A stretch of 64,000 bases of DNA from Algoriphagus oliviformis (GTDB taxonomy: Bacteria > Bacteroidota > Bacteroidia > Cytophagales > Cyclobacteriaceae): the NCBI RefSeq assembly GCF_017254915.1, contig NZ_JAFKCT010000004.1, forward strand, positions 310,001-374,000, read 5' to 3'. Positions 26,184 to 33,601 of this stretch are shown here, in pieces (positions within the stretch are counted from its first letter, which is position 1; each line of letters starts with the position of its first letter). The position numbers and the translations under genes are program-made. Below the pieces are notes generated by a model that saw nothing but the letters and a program-made list of their open reading frames with translations, was not told the DNA's origin and made no database searches.

Positions 26184-26768
26184 ATGAACTCCTCCGACTA
26201 CCTGACCGTCCAGATCGGCAACAAAATCAAGTCTATCCGTAAGGAAAAGGGATGGAGACTGGGGGAGCTGGCCGAAAAATCCGGGATGAGCATAGCCATG
26301 GTCTCCAAGATAGAAAACGGCCGCATCATCCCGACGCTCCCCTCCCTGATACAGCTCATCCAAGCCTTCGACCTCGGCGTTGCGGACTTTTTCAGCGACC
26401 TCAAGTCGGAAAACGACTTCAGCGGATACATCCTTCGAAAGAAAAGCGAGTACACGCAGCTCAACAAGGAAGAGGAATCCATCGGCTACGAGTACCAGAT
26501 GATCCTCAATTATCCCATCGAAAAGTCATCCATGGAGATCACCCTGCTCACGCTCAAAAGCGGGGCCGAGCGGGAGCCGGTGTCCACGGCGGGATTTGAA
26601 TACCTCTACATCCTTCGGGGCAAGATCCGCTATTGCCTGGGCTCGGAGACTTTTGACCTGGAGGAGGGAGACTCCCTGTTTTTTGACGGCAACATCCCCC
26701 ACGTTCCCAAAAACGAAACCCAGTCCGACGCGGAGCTCCTGGTCACCTACCTGATCAGCATGGGCTAG
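26184..26768 (+). CDS. XRE-family regulator with cupin sensor domain
   Basis: The 194-residue protein has an N-terminal helix-turn-helix (IGNKIKSIRKEKGWRLGELAEKSGMSIAMVSKIENGR, about residues 10-48) and a C-terminal cupin (about 120-190, with SAGAEREPV-like metal-site context, YLYILRGKIRY and LEEGDSLFFDGNIPHVPKN). This architecture is usual for small-molecule-responsive repressors such as PuuR. The start at 26184 is chosen because the 48 upstream residues of the frame show no conserved feature. Its stop TAG overlaps the DUF5690 stop in the palindrome CTAG (26765-26768). It is the likely regulator of the phosphonate locus, by position only. Confidence 0.88.
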   Translation: MNSSDYLTVQIGNKIKSIRKEKGWRLGELAEKSGMSIAMVSKIENGRIIPTLPSLIQLIQAFDLGVADFFSDLKSENDFSGYILRKKSEYTQLNKEEESIGYEYQMILNYPIEKSSMEITLLTLKSGAEREPVSTAGFEYLYILRGKIRYCLGSETFDLEEGDSLFFDGNIPHVPKNETQSDAELLVTYLISMG

Positions 26769-28054
26769 GAATGCAGGGAAAATTCCGGGCGCTTCCTGGA
26801 CCGAGTCTGGAGCAGCGCCAGCGTCAGCACGCAGACACCGGCCATCACGACCCCGGCGGTCTGGTTTAGGTCGCCGAGGAAATTGACCCAGGTCAGGGGG
26901 GAGTCGCTAAACTCCTTGAAGAGCATCACGCCCACGCTGCCGGTGTAGCCCAGCGCGTCAGCCATGTAAAAAAGAAAGCCCACGTTGCCCGTAAACCTGA
27001 GCATGGCCACAAAGCGCTCAAAAATCAGACAATGGAAGAGGATGTAGGGCAAGTACAGACCCACCCCGTTCATCACCATCCAGCCTACCGGCGACACTGC
27101 CCCACTGTCAAACAGACGGGTCAGCAACACGATGCCCACGCAGCAGCATAGACTCAGCAGCATACCATAGTTGAAAGCCTTGCGATTGTCCCGGATCAAT
27201 ACCCCAAATGCCGTCACCACGAGCACGAGTACGGCTACCGGAATCTCCGTGAGCGTGATCATTTCGGGCTTGTGCTGCATGCCCAGCTCCGCCCAAAACT
27301 CCACCATGAAATTGTCCCGAAAGTCGCGGACGACGGTAAGCAGCACATAGACCACCACCAAGCCTCCAAACACCCAGCCGTGCTTTCTCAAAAAATCCAG
27401 TCTCGCCCGGGCGTCCATGGGGCTTCGCTCGGAGCGCAGGCTCAGGTCTTCGGCAGAGCGCTGCCCCGAGCGGTTGAGCATCCGTACCGACACCAGAAAA
27501 ACCGGGAAGAAAACCGCCCCCGTGAGGAATGGCATGACAAACTCTCCCACGCCAAAGCCCTGCATGAGCCACACCCCCACGGTCTTGACAAATCCGGTCG
27601 AAAAAATGAACGTAGCACTCAGCGCGGCAGCCAGGAGTTCGGTGTTTTTTCTGCCTTCCAAATAGGAAAACACCAGGCCGAAGACCATCCCCAAGGGCAA
27701 GCCGTTCAAAAACAGCGCGAGCGGCTTCAGCCACATCGGCACCAGCGCAAAGGCCAACAGCATCAGCAGGCCAAACCCCACCAGCAGGACCAGCGACTGT
27801 GCGCGCTTCTGGTTGGTCATCTCCGACACAAACTTGATCCCCACAAACTTTGAACACATATACCCCAAAACCTGGCTGATCACCAGGATGGTCTTGAAGT
27901 CCATTCCATAGAGCTCTAGGCCTGTGTATTGCCCTGCCAAAAAGGCCTTGCGGACCGCATACATCCCGGTGTAGGACAAAAAAGCCCCCAGCATCAGCAG
28001 CAGCGTAGATTTCTGCGGAAGGAAGCCGGGTACCCGAAAAGCCATATTTTTCAT
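26765..28054 (-). CDS. DUF5690 membrane protein, candidate phosphonate transporter
   Basis: The 429-residue protein has about 12 membrane segments. The first, LLMLGAFLSYTGMYAVRKAFLAGQY, resembles the YxVRKxF start of organophosphate:phosphate antiporters (GlpT/UhpT-like), and LEGRKNTELLAA follows segment 5. These features fit DUF5690, an MFS-like family. Because it is divergent from the HpnZ-HAD-FAD operon, uptake of an organophosphonate is a reasonable inference. The frame extends to 28117 but the added residues are polar and unlike a membrane protein N-terminus; 28054 is preferred, 28045 is also possible. Confidence 0.8.
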   Translation of the reverse strand: MKNMAFRVPGFLPQKSTLLLMLGAFLSYTGMYAVRKAFLAGQYTGLELYGMDFKTILVISQVLGYMCSKFVGIKFVSEMTNQKRAQSLVLLVGFGLLMLLAFALVPMWLKPLALFLNGLPLGMVFGLVFSYLEGRKNTELLAAALSATFIFSTGFVKTVGVWLMQGFGVGEFVMPFLTGAVFFPVFLVSVRMLNRSGQRSAEDLSLRSERSPMDARARLDFLRKHGWVFGGLVVVYVLLTVVRDFRDNFMVEFWAELGMQHKPEMITLTEIPVAVLVLVVTAFGVLIRDNRKAFNYGMLLSLCCCVGIVLLTRLFDSGAVSPVGWMVMNGVGLYLPYILFHCLIFERFVAMLRFTGNVGFLFYMADALGYTGSVGVMLFKEFSDSPLTWVNFLGDLNQTAGVVMAGVCVLTLALLQTRSRKRPEFSLHS

Positions 28055-28190
28055 ATTATGAAAATTCTCCCTATTTACCTCCCAAGGAGCTCTGTGCGGA
28101 AAGCACGCTTTTGCCACTGTCCCAAAAGCAAAAAAAAGGCTTTACGCACCGATAAAACCATGGTTTTAACCCAGTTCGATAAACTAAAAC

Positions 28191-28198
28191 CAAAGCTA
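28191..28198 (-). promoter_or_regulatory. -7 box upstream of the DUF5690 gene
   Basis: On the minus strand TAGCTTTG matches TAnnTTTG exactly. It lies 137 bp upstream of the preferred start at 28054, or about 74 bp upstream of the alternative start at 28117. No clear -33 TTG at the usual spacing. Confidence 0.35.
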
Positions 28199-28315
28199 GC
28201 TACTCAAATACCGAAAAACGGCCGCACAGCGTTAAGAGATTATTACTTTTTCCTACATGAAATTAATTTTCCTATTTGGAAAAATTTAAACTTCTTTGCA
28301 GCACACCAAAGCTTA

Positions 28316-28354
28316 GTCAGCATAGGCTGACACGACAGCCGCCCAAGCGGCGGC
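28316..28354 (+). promoter_or_regulatory. Two adjacent inverted repeats before the HpnZ-type gene
   Basis: GTCAGC-ATAG-GCTGAC (28316-28331) is a perfect 6-bp inverted repeat. GCCGCC-CAAGC-GGCGGC (28338-28354) is a second, ending 7 bp before the ATG at 28362. The first could be an operator; the second would fold over the ribosome-binding region. The sequence 28055-28315 otherwise shows only the minus-strand -7 box. Confidence 0.45.
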
Positions 28355-28361
28355 ACTAGCC

Positions 28362-29498
28362 ATGGATCAAAAAACAGCCGTCGCGATGGTCTTTGAGGCC
28401 GCCCACCTACCCTTCACCAAAAGGGAGCTGGGGTTCCCCGTGCTGAAAAAAGGCGAGGCGCTGATTCAAATCTCTTTTTCCACCATCTGCACCAGCGACC
28501 TCCACACTTATCACGGGAGACGCTGTTCGCCCTCGCCCAGTGTCTTGGGCCACGAGGTGATCGGGAAAATCGTCGAACTCGGAGAGGATGGACTGGAGGA
28601 CTTCCACGGTCAAAGCCTCCGAATCGGCGACCGGATCACCTGGTCTGTCTATGCCCATGACCACGCGGGGGAAATGGCAAGCAGGGGACTCCCCCAAAAG
28701 TCCCTGGGGCTTTTCAAGTACGGACATGAGCAGATCTCCGAGCACCGCGCCCTGAGCGGCGGCTTTGCGAGCCATTGCCATCTGCAGGCGGGTACAGACA
28801 TCTTTCGGATACCCGATGCCATCAGCGACAGCGAAGCCGCACCTCTCAACTGCACCCACGCCACCATCGCAGGGGCTATCCGACTGGCTGGCAACCTGCG
28901 GAAAAAGAACGTGCTGGTGACGGGCGCCGGGATGCTTGGGCTTTCCGCCTGCGCCATGGCCAAATACGCCGGAGCCGAACGCGTCTGGACAATGGACCTG
29001 GACGAAAACAGAATACAGCGGGCGCGAGACTTTGGCGCCGACGGAGGCTTCCTTGCCAATACCGAAGACCTAACACTAAAGGCCGAAATCGCCCAACTGG
29101 GAGGTATAGACCTCGTGATCGACACCAGCGGAGTAGCCTCGGCGATGGAAAAAGGCATCTCCCTGCTCGACATTGGCGGTACCGCCATATGGGTGGGCGC
29201 GGTGTACTCCGAGCGAAAAACAGCAATAGACGCAGAATCCATCGTCCGGAGGATCATCACCATCAAGGGACTCCACAATTACATCCCAGAGGATCTGGCC
29301 TACGCGATCCAGTTTATGGAAAGCGTCAGAAACAGACACCCCTTCGCCTCGCTCGTCGGGGCGGAGTATGACCTTTCCCTACTGGGCGAGGCTTTTCATT
29401 TTGCCAACACATCCAAACAATACCGGATAGGGATACGCCCATCCCCCAACCCCATCAGCAATGAACAACAAACAAAAGATCCGACTGGTCGTGTTTGA
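28362..29498 (+). CDS. HpnZ-type zinc-dependent dehydrogenase of phosphonate catabolism
   Basis: The 378-residue medium-chain dehydrogenase keeps the catalytic zinc site (Cys43 in TICTSDLHTY, GHEVIG at 63-68) and the NAD-binding motif GAGMLGLSACAMAKYAGA. SRGLPQKSLGLFKYGHE is the family marker of the phosphonate-associated TIGR03366 (HpnZ) clade. In typical members the preceding lobe holds four structural-zinc Cys; here residues 98-114 contain none. The proposed role is oxidation of a hydroxylated phosphonate intermediate, not yet proved for the clade. Its last 38 bp overlap the HAD gene, so translation is coupled. Confidence 0.85.
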   Translation: MDQKTAVAMVFEAAHLPFTKRELGFPVLKKGEALIQISFSTICTSDLHTYHGRRCSPSPSVLGHEVIGKIVELGEDGLEDFHGQSLRIGDRITWSVYAHDHAGEMASRGLPQKSLGLFKYGHEQISEHRALSGGFASHCHLQAGTDIFRIPDAISDSEAAPLNCTHATIAGAIRLAGNLRKKNVLVTGAGMLGLSACAMAKYAGAERVWTMDLDENRIQRARDFGADGGFLANTEDLTLKAEIAQLGGIDLVIDTSGVASAMEKGISLLDIGGTAIWVGAVYSERKTAIDAESIVRRIITIKGLHNYIPEDLAYAIQFMESVRNRHPFASLVGAEYDLSLLGEAFHFANTSKQYRIGIRPSPNPISNEQQTKDPTGRV

Positions 29499-30159
29499 CA
29501 TGGCCGGCACCACGGTCAACGAGCAAAACGTCGTATACAAGTCCCTCCAGACAGCCGTCAATAAGCTCGGGCTCAGCGTCACCTTGGACCAGGTGCTTTT
29601 GCTGGGCGGAGGCAAGGAAAAGCTCCAGGCGCTGCGCGACATCATCCAAGCCACCTCACCGGGCCTAGCAGATCTGGAGAAAAAGAGCAAGACCGCTTTT
29701 GAGGACTTCCTCTCCATACTGGAAGAAGCCTACGCCAACCTGGAAGTCTCGACCTACGAAGGCACGGTGGAGATCTTTGGGCTACTGAGAAAAAACGGCA
29801 TCAAAGTCGCCCTCAACACCGGCTACAACAGCCAAACTGCCTGCGCCCTGCTGAAAAAACTCAACTGGAGGGAAGGACAGACTTTTGATGCGCTGGTCAC
29901 TGCCGACGAGGTGGAAAACAGCCGACCTGCCCCCGACATGATCCTCCTCGCCATGGAAAAGCTCGAAATCGAAGACCCGCAGGAAGTGGCGAAGGTCGGC
30001 GACTCCATCGTGGACATCGAGGAGGGCAAGGCTGCCAACTGCGCCCTCAGCCTAGGGGTCACGACCGGAGCCCAAACCGCCGAACAGCTGAAGACTGCCC
30101 GGCCAGACCACATCCTTGACTCTCTCACGGAGCTACCCGCAATCCTTTCTCTTCAATAA
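29461..30159 (+). CDS. Phosphonatase-like HAD hydrolase (PhnX-like, TIGR03351 type)
   Basis: The 232-residue HAD enzyme has the nucleophile motif FDMAGTTV (Asp13), with Ala-Gly in place of the usual DxDx, as in phosphonoacetaldehyde hydrolases. Motif 2 is LNTGYNSQT; an Arg in SRPAPDMI replaces the usual motif 3 Lys; motif 4 is KVGDSIVDIEEG. The cap region has GGGKEKLQAL with Lys52 near the place of the PhnX Schiff-base Lys, but spacing differs and only an alignment can settle equivalence. Predicted role: C-P bond cleavage releasing phosphate. It overlaps the upstream gene by 38 bp and is 12 bp from the next. Confidence 0.87.
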   Translation: MNNKQKIRLVVFDMAGTTVNEQNVVYKSLQTAVNKLGLSVTLDQVLLLGGGKEKLQALRDIIQATSPGLADLEKKSKTAFEDFLSILEEAYANLEVSTYEGTVEIFGLLRKNGIKVALNTGYNSQTACALLKKLNWREGQTFDALVTADEVENSRPAPDMILLAMEKLEIEDPQEVAKVGDSIVDIEEGKAANCALSLGVTTGAQTAEQLKTARPDHILDSLTELPAILSLQ

Positions 30160-30171
30160 ACCAAGCAACCC

Positions 30172-31299
30172 ATGCAGCAGCCACACGCCATCGTCATCGG
30201 AGCAGGAATAGTCGGCCTCTCGGTCACCCGAGCCCTCCACGCCAAAGGCTGGAAAGTCACCGTCATCGAGAGAAACCCAAGTACCCAAGGAGCCTCCGTG
30301 AGAAACTTCGGGATGATATGGCCCATAGGCCAGGAACGAGGCCCCGCCTTTGACCGGGCGATGCGCTCCCGGGAGATCTGGTTGGAAATGAGCCAAAAGG
30401 CGGGATTTTGGTCGGAGCAGACCGGCTCCCTGCACTTGGCCTATACCGACCTGGAGCTCCAGGTGGTCAATGAATACGTCTCCGCCAGTGCAGGCCACAA
30501 GTCGGCTTCCCAACTCAGCCCGGAAGAAACCCTCCAAAAAAGCCCCGCAACGGTGAAGGAAGGACTCAGGGGGGCCCTGTGGACGGAAGAGGAAATGATC
30601 GTAGATCCGCGTGAGGCCATCTTCAAGACCGGCCAGTTCCTCGCCAGCCTAGGTGGGATTGAGTTCATTTGGAACAAAGCAATCTCACGCATCCAAGGCA
30701 ACACCGTCTATAGCGGGCAAAAGAGCTGGTCAGCAGACAGGATTTTCGTCTGCAGCGGAGCGGACTTTGAAACGCTGTACCCGGAGATTTTCGAAGAAAC
30801 CCCGATCACCAAGTGTAAGCTCCAGATGATGCGGCTGAAACAGCAGCCCCAAAACTGGCGCATCGGCCCTCCCCTATGCGCAGGCCTGAGCTTCATCCAC
30901 TACAAGGGGTTTCAGGTCGCCCCTTCCCTTCCCCAACTGAAAAAAGTCTATGAAGCGCAGCACCAAGAGCTTTTGGACCTGGGAATCCACGTGATGGTCT
31001 CGCAAAACGGCCTTGGCGAACTCACCATCGGAGACAGCCACGAGTATGGCCTTGGCTTCGACCCTTTTGACCGAAGCCACATCAACAAGCTCATCGTGGA
31101 TTTCCTGAGGACTTTCGCCCAGTTCAAAAACTGGGAAATCGACAGCTCCTGGCACGGGATCTACCCCAAGATGACCAACGGAGACACGCACTTTGTAAAG
31201 CACATCGACGACACCGTCACCATCGTCAACGGCATGGGCGGAGCTGGAATGACACTTTCTTTCGGACTGGGAGAAGAGGTCGTCGCCGGCCTCGCGTAA
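30172..31299 (+). CDS. FAD-dependent oxidoreductase of phosphonate catabolism (TIGR03364/PbfD type)
   Basis: The 375-residue DAO-family enzyme has AIVIGAGIVGLSVTRALHAKG at the N-terminus and the signature GASVRNFGMIWPIGQ, which identifies the TIGR03364 clade. The C-terminal FAD segment is VNGMGGAGMTLSFGLGEEV. Members sit next to phosphonatase-like hydrolases and are thought to oxidatively deaminate aminophosphonates such as 2-aminoethylphosphonate or derivatives, giving the aldehyde that the HAD enzyme cleaves. It is the last gene of the HpnZ-HAD-FAD operon and is followed by a terminator. Confidence 0.88.
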   Translation: MQQPHAIVIGAGIVGLSVTRALHAKGWKVTVIERNPSTQGASVRNFGMIWPIGQERGPAFDRAMRSREIWLEMSQKAGFWSEQTGSLHLAYTDLELQVVNEYVSASAGHKSASQLSPEETLQKSPATVKEGLRGALWTEEEMIVDPREAIFKTGQFLASLGGIEFIWNKAISRIQGNTVYSGQKSWSADRIFVCSGADFETLYPEIFEETPITKCKLQMMRLKQQPQNWRIGPPLCAGLSFIHYKGFQVAPSLPQLKKVYEAQHQELLDLGIHVMVSQNGLGELTIGDSHEYGLGFDPFDRSHINKLIVDFLRTFAQFKNWEIDSSWHGIYPKMTNGDTHFVKHIDDTVTIVNGMGGAGMTLSFGLGEEVVAGLA

Positions 31300-31317
31300 A
31301 AGAACCACCAGCAACAG

Positions 31318-31350
31318 AAAAGCCAGCCCGGTCGCCCAGGCTGGCTTTCT
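31318..31350. terminator. Bidirectional terminator between phosphonate operon and fabF
   Basis: AAAGCCAGCC (31319-31328) and GGCTGGCTTT (31339-31348) form a 10-bp stem with a 10-nt loop and flanking A/T runs. It lies 20 bp after the FAD oxidoreductase stop and 24 bp from the convergent fabF stop. Confidence 0.82.
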
Positions 31351-31371
31351 TGCTTTGCGCATCCGGCAAGA

Positions 31372-32610
31372 CTACACCTTCTTGAACACTACGGTGGAAT
31401 TGTGCCCACCGAAGCCAAAGGCATTGCTCATGGCCACGTTCACGGTCTTTTCCTTGGGCTGGTTGACCGCGACCTGAATTCCCTCGGGGATTTCGGGATC
31501 AAGGTTTTCGATATTGATCGAGGCGGGGATTACGTTGTCGGTGATGGATTTGATCGACAAAATCGCCTCCACCGCTCCGGCAGCCCCGAGCAAATGCCCA
31601 GTCATGGACTTGGTAGAGCTCACCCAGAGGTTTTTTGACCCGCCAAACACCTTGGCCACGGCATTCAGCTCGGCGATATCCCCCGCCGGGGTGGACGTCG
31701 CATGGAGATTCAGATAGTCCAAATCGGAAGCATTGACCTGGGCTTCTTCCAAGGCCCAGCCCATGGCTTTTGCCGCACCAAGCCCCTCGGGATGGGGAGA
31801 CGTCATGTGGTAGGCATCGGCGGTCATCGCGGCACCCACCACCTCTGCGTAGATTTTTGCCCCGCGGGCCTTGGCATGCTCGTATTCTTCGAGGATCAAA
31901 GCCCCGGCACCCTCGGCCATCACAAAACCATCCCTATCCCGGTCAAAAGGACGGCTGGCGGTCTTGGGATCGTCGTTTCGGCCTGACATTGCCTTCATTG
32001 CCGCAAAGCCTCCAAAGGAAGCCGGAGTGATCGGGGCTTCGGAGCCCCCGGTGATGAAAGCCTTGGCCTTGCCCAGTCTAATATAGTTAAAGGCGTCCAT
32101 CAAGGCGGTGTTGGACGTGGCGCAGGCAGACACCGGCGCATAGTTGATCCCCTGCAGGCCAAACTTCATGGAAATCATCCCAGAAGCCATGTTGAGGAGC
32201 AGCTTGGGGATGAAAAAGGGACTAAATCGCGGCGCATAGTCGCCCTTGACGTAGTTTTCCACCTCCGACTCAAAGGTCTCCATACCGCCTTGCCCCACTC
32301 CCCAGATCACGCCGATATCGAAGGGATCCATGGCCTGTAGGTCCAGCCCGGAATCCTCCAGCGCCCGGGAGGCACTGTAGAGGGCGTATTGGGTAAAAAG
32401 ATCCGTGCGCTTGACCTCATTGCGGTCGAGGTACTTTTGTGGATCAAAGCCAGTCACCTCGCTGGCTACCTGCGTGCGAAACCGGGACGCGTCAAACTTG
32501 CTGACAATCGCGGTGTTGTTCACGCCTTTCAGCGCATTCTCCCAAAAGACACCCACCGAATCCCCCAGAGGATTGATGGTTCCCATGCCTGTGACGACTA
32601 CTCTTTTCAT
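31372..32610 (-). CDS. fabF: Beta-ketoacyl-ACP synthase II
   Basis: The 412-residue condensing enzyme begins MKRVVVTGMGTINPLG and has the full Cys-His-His triad: Cys in APVSACATSNTALMDA, His in LHATSTPAGDIAELNA, and His in SSTKSMTGHLLGAAGAVE. The FGFGGHNSTVVF C-terminus is typical. It elongates acyl-ACP with malonyl-ACP in fatty acid synthesis. No acpP or other fab gene is adjacent, and the gene follows a TetR regulator by 39 bp, so it may be a secondary, regulated copy. This last point is inference. Confidence 0.93.
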   Translation of the reverse strand: MKRVVVTGMGTINPLGDSVGVFWENALKGVNNTAIVSKFDASRFRTQVASEVTGFDPQKYLDRNEVKRTDLFTQYALYSASRALEDSGLDLQAMDPFDIGVIWGVGQGGMETFESEVENYVKGDYAPRFSPFFIPKLLLNMASGMISMKFGLQGINYAPVSACATSNTALMDAFNYIRLGKAKAFITGGSEAPITPASFGGFAAMKAMSGRNDDPKTASRPFDRDRDGFVMAEGAGALILEEYEHAKARGAKIYAEVVGAAMTADAYHMTSPHPEGLGAAKAMGWALEEAQVNASDLDYLNLHATSTPAGDIAELNAVAKVFGGSKNLWVSSTKSMTGHLLGAAGAVEAILSIKSITDNVIPASINIENLDPEIPEGIQVAVNQPKEKTVNVAMSNAFGFGGHNSTVVFKKV

Positions 32611-32649
32611 TTTTGGTTTTATGTTTTGCTGTATGATTTCTGCGAAAGC

Positions 32650-33243
32650 TCATTTTCTAATCTCCCTGTCGACCACATCCTTCATGCGGTCCAGCACGGT
32701 AAACAAATCCGAGGAATCCCCGGCCACCTTGGAAAGCAGAATCCCACCTTCGAGCATGGCCACAAAGGTAACGGCATACTTCTCGGGAGAAATGTCATTT
32801 TTAAATTCCCCGTTTGCGATTCCCTCTTCCAGGATCTCCGCAAACTTTCTTTTCCAAAGCAGGAAAGAACGGCCTACATGAGGCTGCATGAAGGGCAAAA
32901 GGTCATCCGACTCCACCGCCGCATTCATCAGCGGACATCCTCCGGACTCCGCGATGGCCTGCCAGCTAGCCCGATAAAAGCCAATGAAAGCAACTAACCT
33001 CCCATAGGCCGAATCGGCATGGGCCAGCGCCTCCGCGACCTGCTGCACGAGCCTCCGACTGTTGTAGCCATAGGCCTCCAGAGCCACCTCTTCCTTGTCC
33101 CGGAAGTTGCCGTAGATACTGCCCTTGGTCAGGCCAGTCGTCTCCACCATATCGTGGAGCGAAGTGGCCGAATAGCCCTTGCGGTTAAACAAGGGCGCGG
33201 TCTTCTCGATGATATACTGACGTGTCTTCTCTGCCTTTGACAT
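32650..33243 (-). CDS. TetR/AcrR-family repressor
   Basis: The 197-residue protein has an N-terminal TetR DNA-binding domain (KAEKTRQYIIEKTAPLFNRKG, TSLHDMVETTGLTKGSIYGNFRDKEEVALEA) and a C-terminal ligand domain resembling TetR_C_6/YcdC-like members (GGCPLMNAAVESDD). It probably represses its own operon, including fabF, in response to an unknown lipophilic or electrophilic signal. The ATG at 33243 is chosen because the longer frame adds 38 unrelated residues and would run through the probable operator and -7 box. Confidence 0.9.
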   Translation of the reverse strand: MSKAEKTRQYIIEKTAPLFNRKGYSATSLHDMVETTGLTKGSIYGNFRDKEEVALEAYGYNSRRLVQQVAEALAHADSAYGRLVAFIGFYRASWQAIAESGGCPLMNAAVESDDLLPFMQPHVGRSFLLWKRKFAEILEEGIANGEFKNDISPEKYAVTFVAMLEGGILLSKVAGDSSDLFTVLDRMKDVVDREIRK

Positions 33244-33262
33244 AGCTAGCGTGCTGCCGGGG

Positions 33263-33270
33263 CAAAGATA
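33263..33270 (-). promoter_or_regulatory. -7 box of the tetR-fabF unit
   Basis: On the minus strand TATCTTTG matches TAnnTTTG exactly. It lies 19 bp upstream of the tetR ATG and 9 bp downstream of the probable operator. Confidence 0.5.
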
Positions 33271-33279
33271 GGAATAAAA

Positions 33280-33293
33280 ATACCGATTGGTAT
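33280..33293. promoter_or_regulatory. Probable TetR operator
   Basis: ATACC-GATT-GGTAT is a perfect inverted repeat in AT-rich surroundings, and resembles operators of TetR/AcrR-family repressors. It lies just upstream of the -7 box of the tetR-fabF unit, where bound repressor would block RNA polymerase. Assignment to this TetR is by position. Confidence 0.6.
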
Positions 33294-33371
33294 ATTTTTG
33301 ATTTGTTAAAAAATTGATTGCCCTCAAACAAGCCCAACCTCGCCCCTGGTTTTGCACCTGCGCCCTAAAAC

Positions 33372-33405
33372 AAAAAATCCCAACTCGCTATTTATTAGCA
33401 AGTTG
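33372..33405 (-). terminator. Terminator downstream of tRNA-Ser
   Basis: On the minus strand CAACTTGCTA and TAGCGAGTTG pair (one G-T) around a 5-nt loop (plus 33396-33405 and 33381-33390), followed by GGGATTTTTTG. It begins 14 bp after the tRNA-Ser 3' end. Confidence 0.75.
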
Positions 33406-33418
33406 AGACCTGTTTCTG

Positions 33419-33506
33419 CAGAGAGGAAGGGATTCGAACCCTCGATACCCTTTTGGAGTATACACACTTTCCAGGCGTGCTCCTTCAACCACTCGGACAC
33501 CTCTCT
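33419..33506 (-). tRNA. tRNA-Ser (anticodon GGA)
   Basis: The minus strand gives an 88-nt class II tRNA. Acceptor AGAGAGG pairs with CCTCTCT, followed by discriminator G. The D arm has CCGAGTGGTTGAAGG, the anticodon loop is CTGGAAA with anticodon GGA, there is a long variable arm (TATACTCCAAAAGGGTATC), and the T arm contains GGTTCGAATCC. The long variable arm and discriminator G identify serine. CCA is not encoded. Confidence 0.95.
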
Positions 33507-33601
33507 AGGTTGATTTTCCGACCCCTTTTTCTGAATCGGAGTGCAAAGAAAACTTTTTTTCCGGCAGCATCCAAACCGACTTGGTACTTTTCCCAAAAAA
33601 A

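Noticed and set aside
26765..26768. Shared CTAG between the stops of the XRE and DUF5690 genes as a restriction or regulatory signal
   Set aside because: It is simply two TAG stops overlapping tail to tail.
33324..33596. 90-residue minus-strand frame containing GIEGSNPFLSAE
   Set aside because: This peptide is the translation of the tRNA-Ser gene and its flanks; the tRNA fold explains the sequence.
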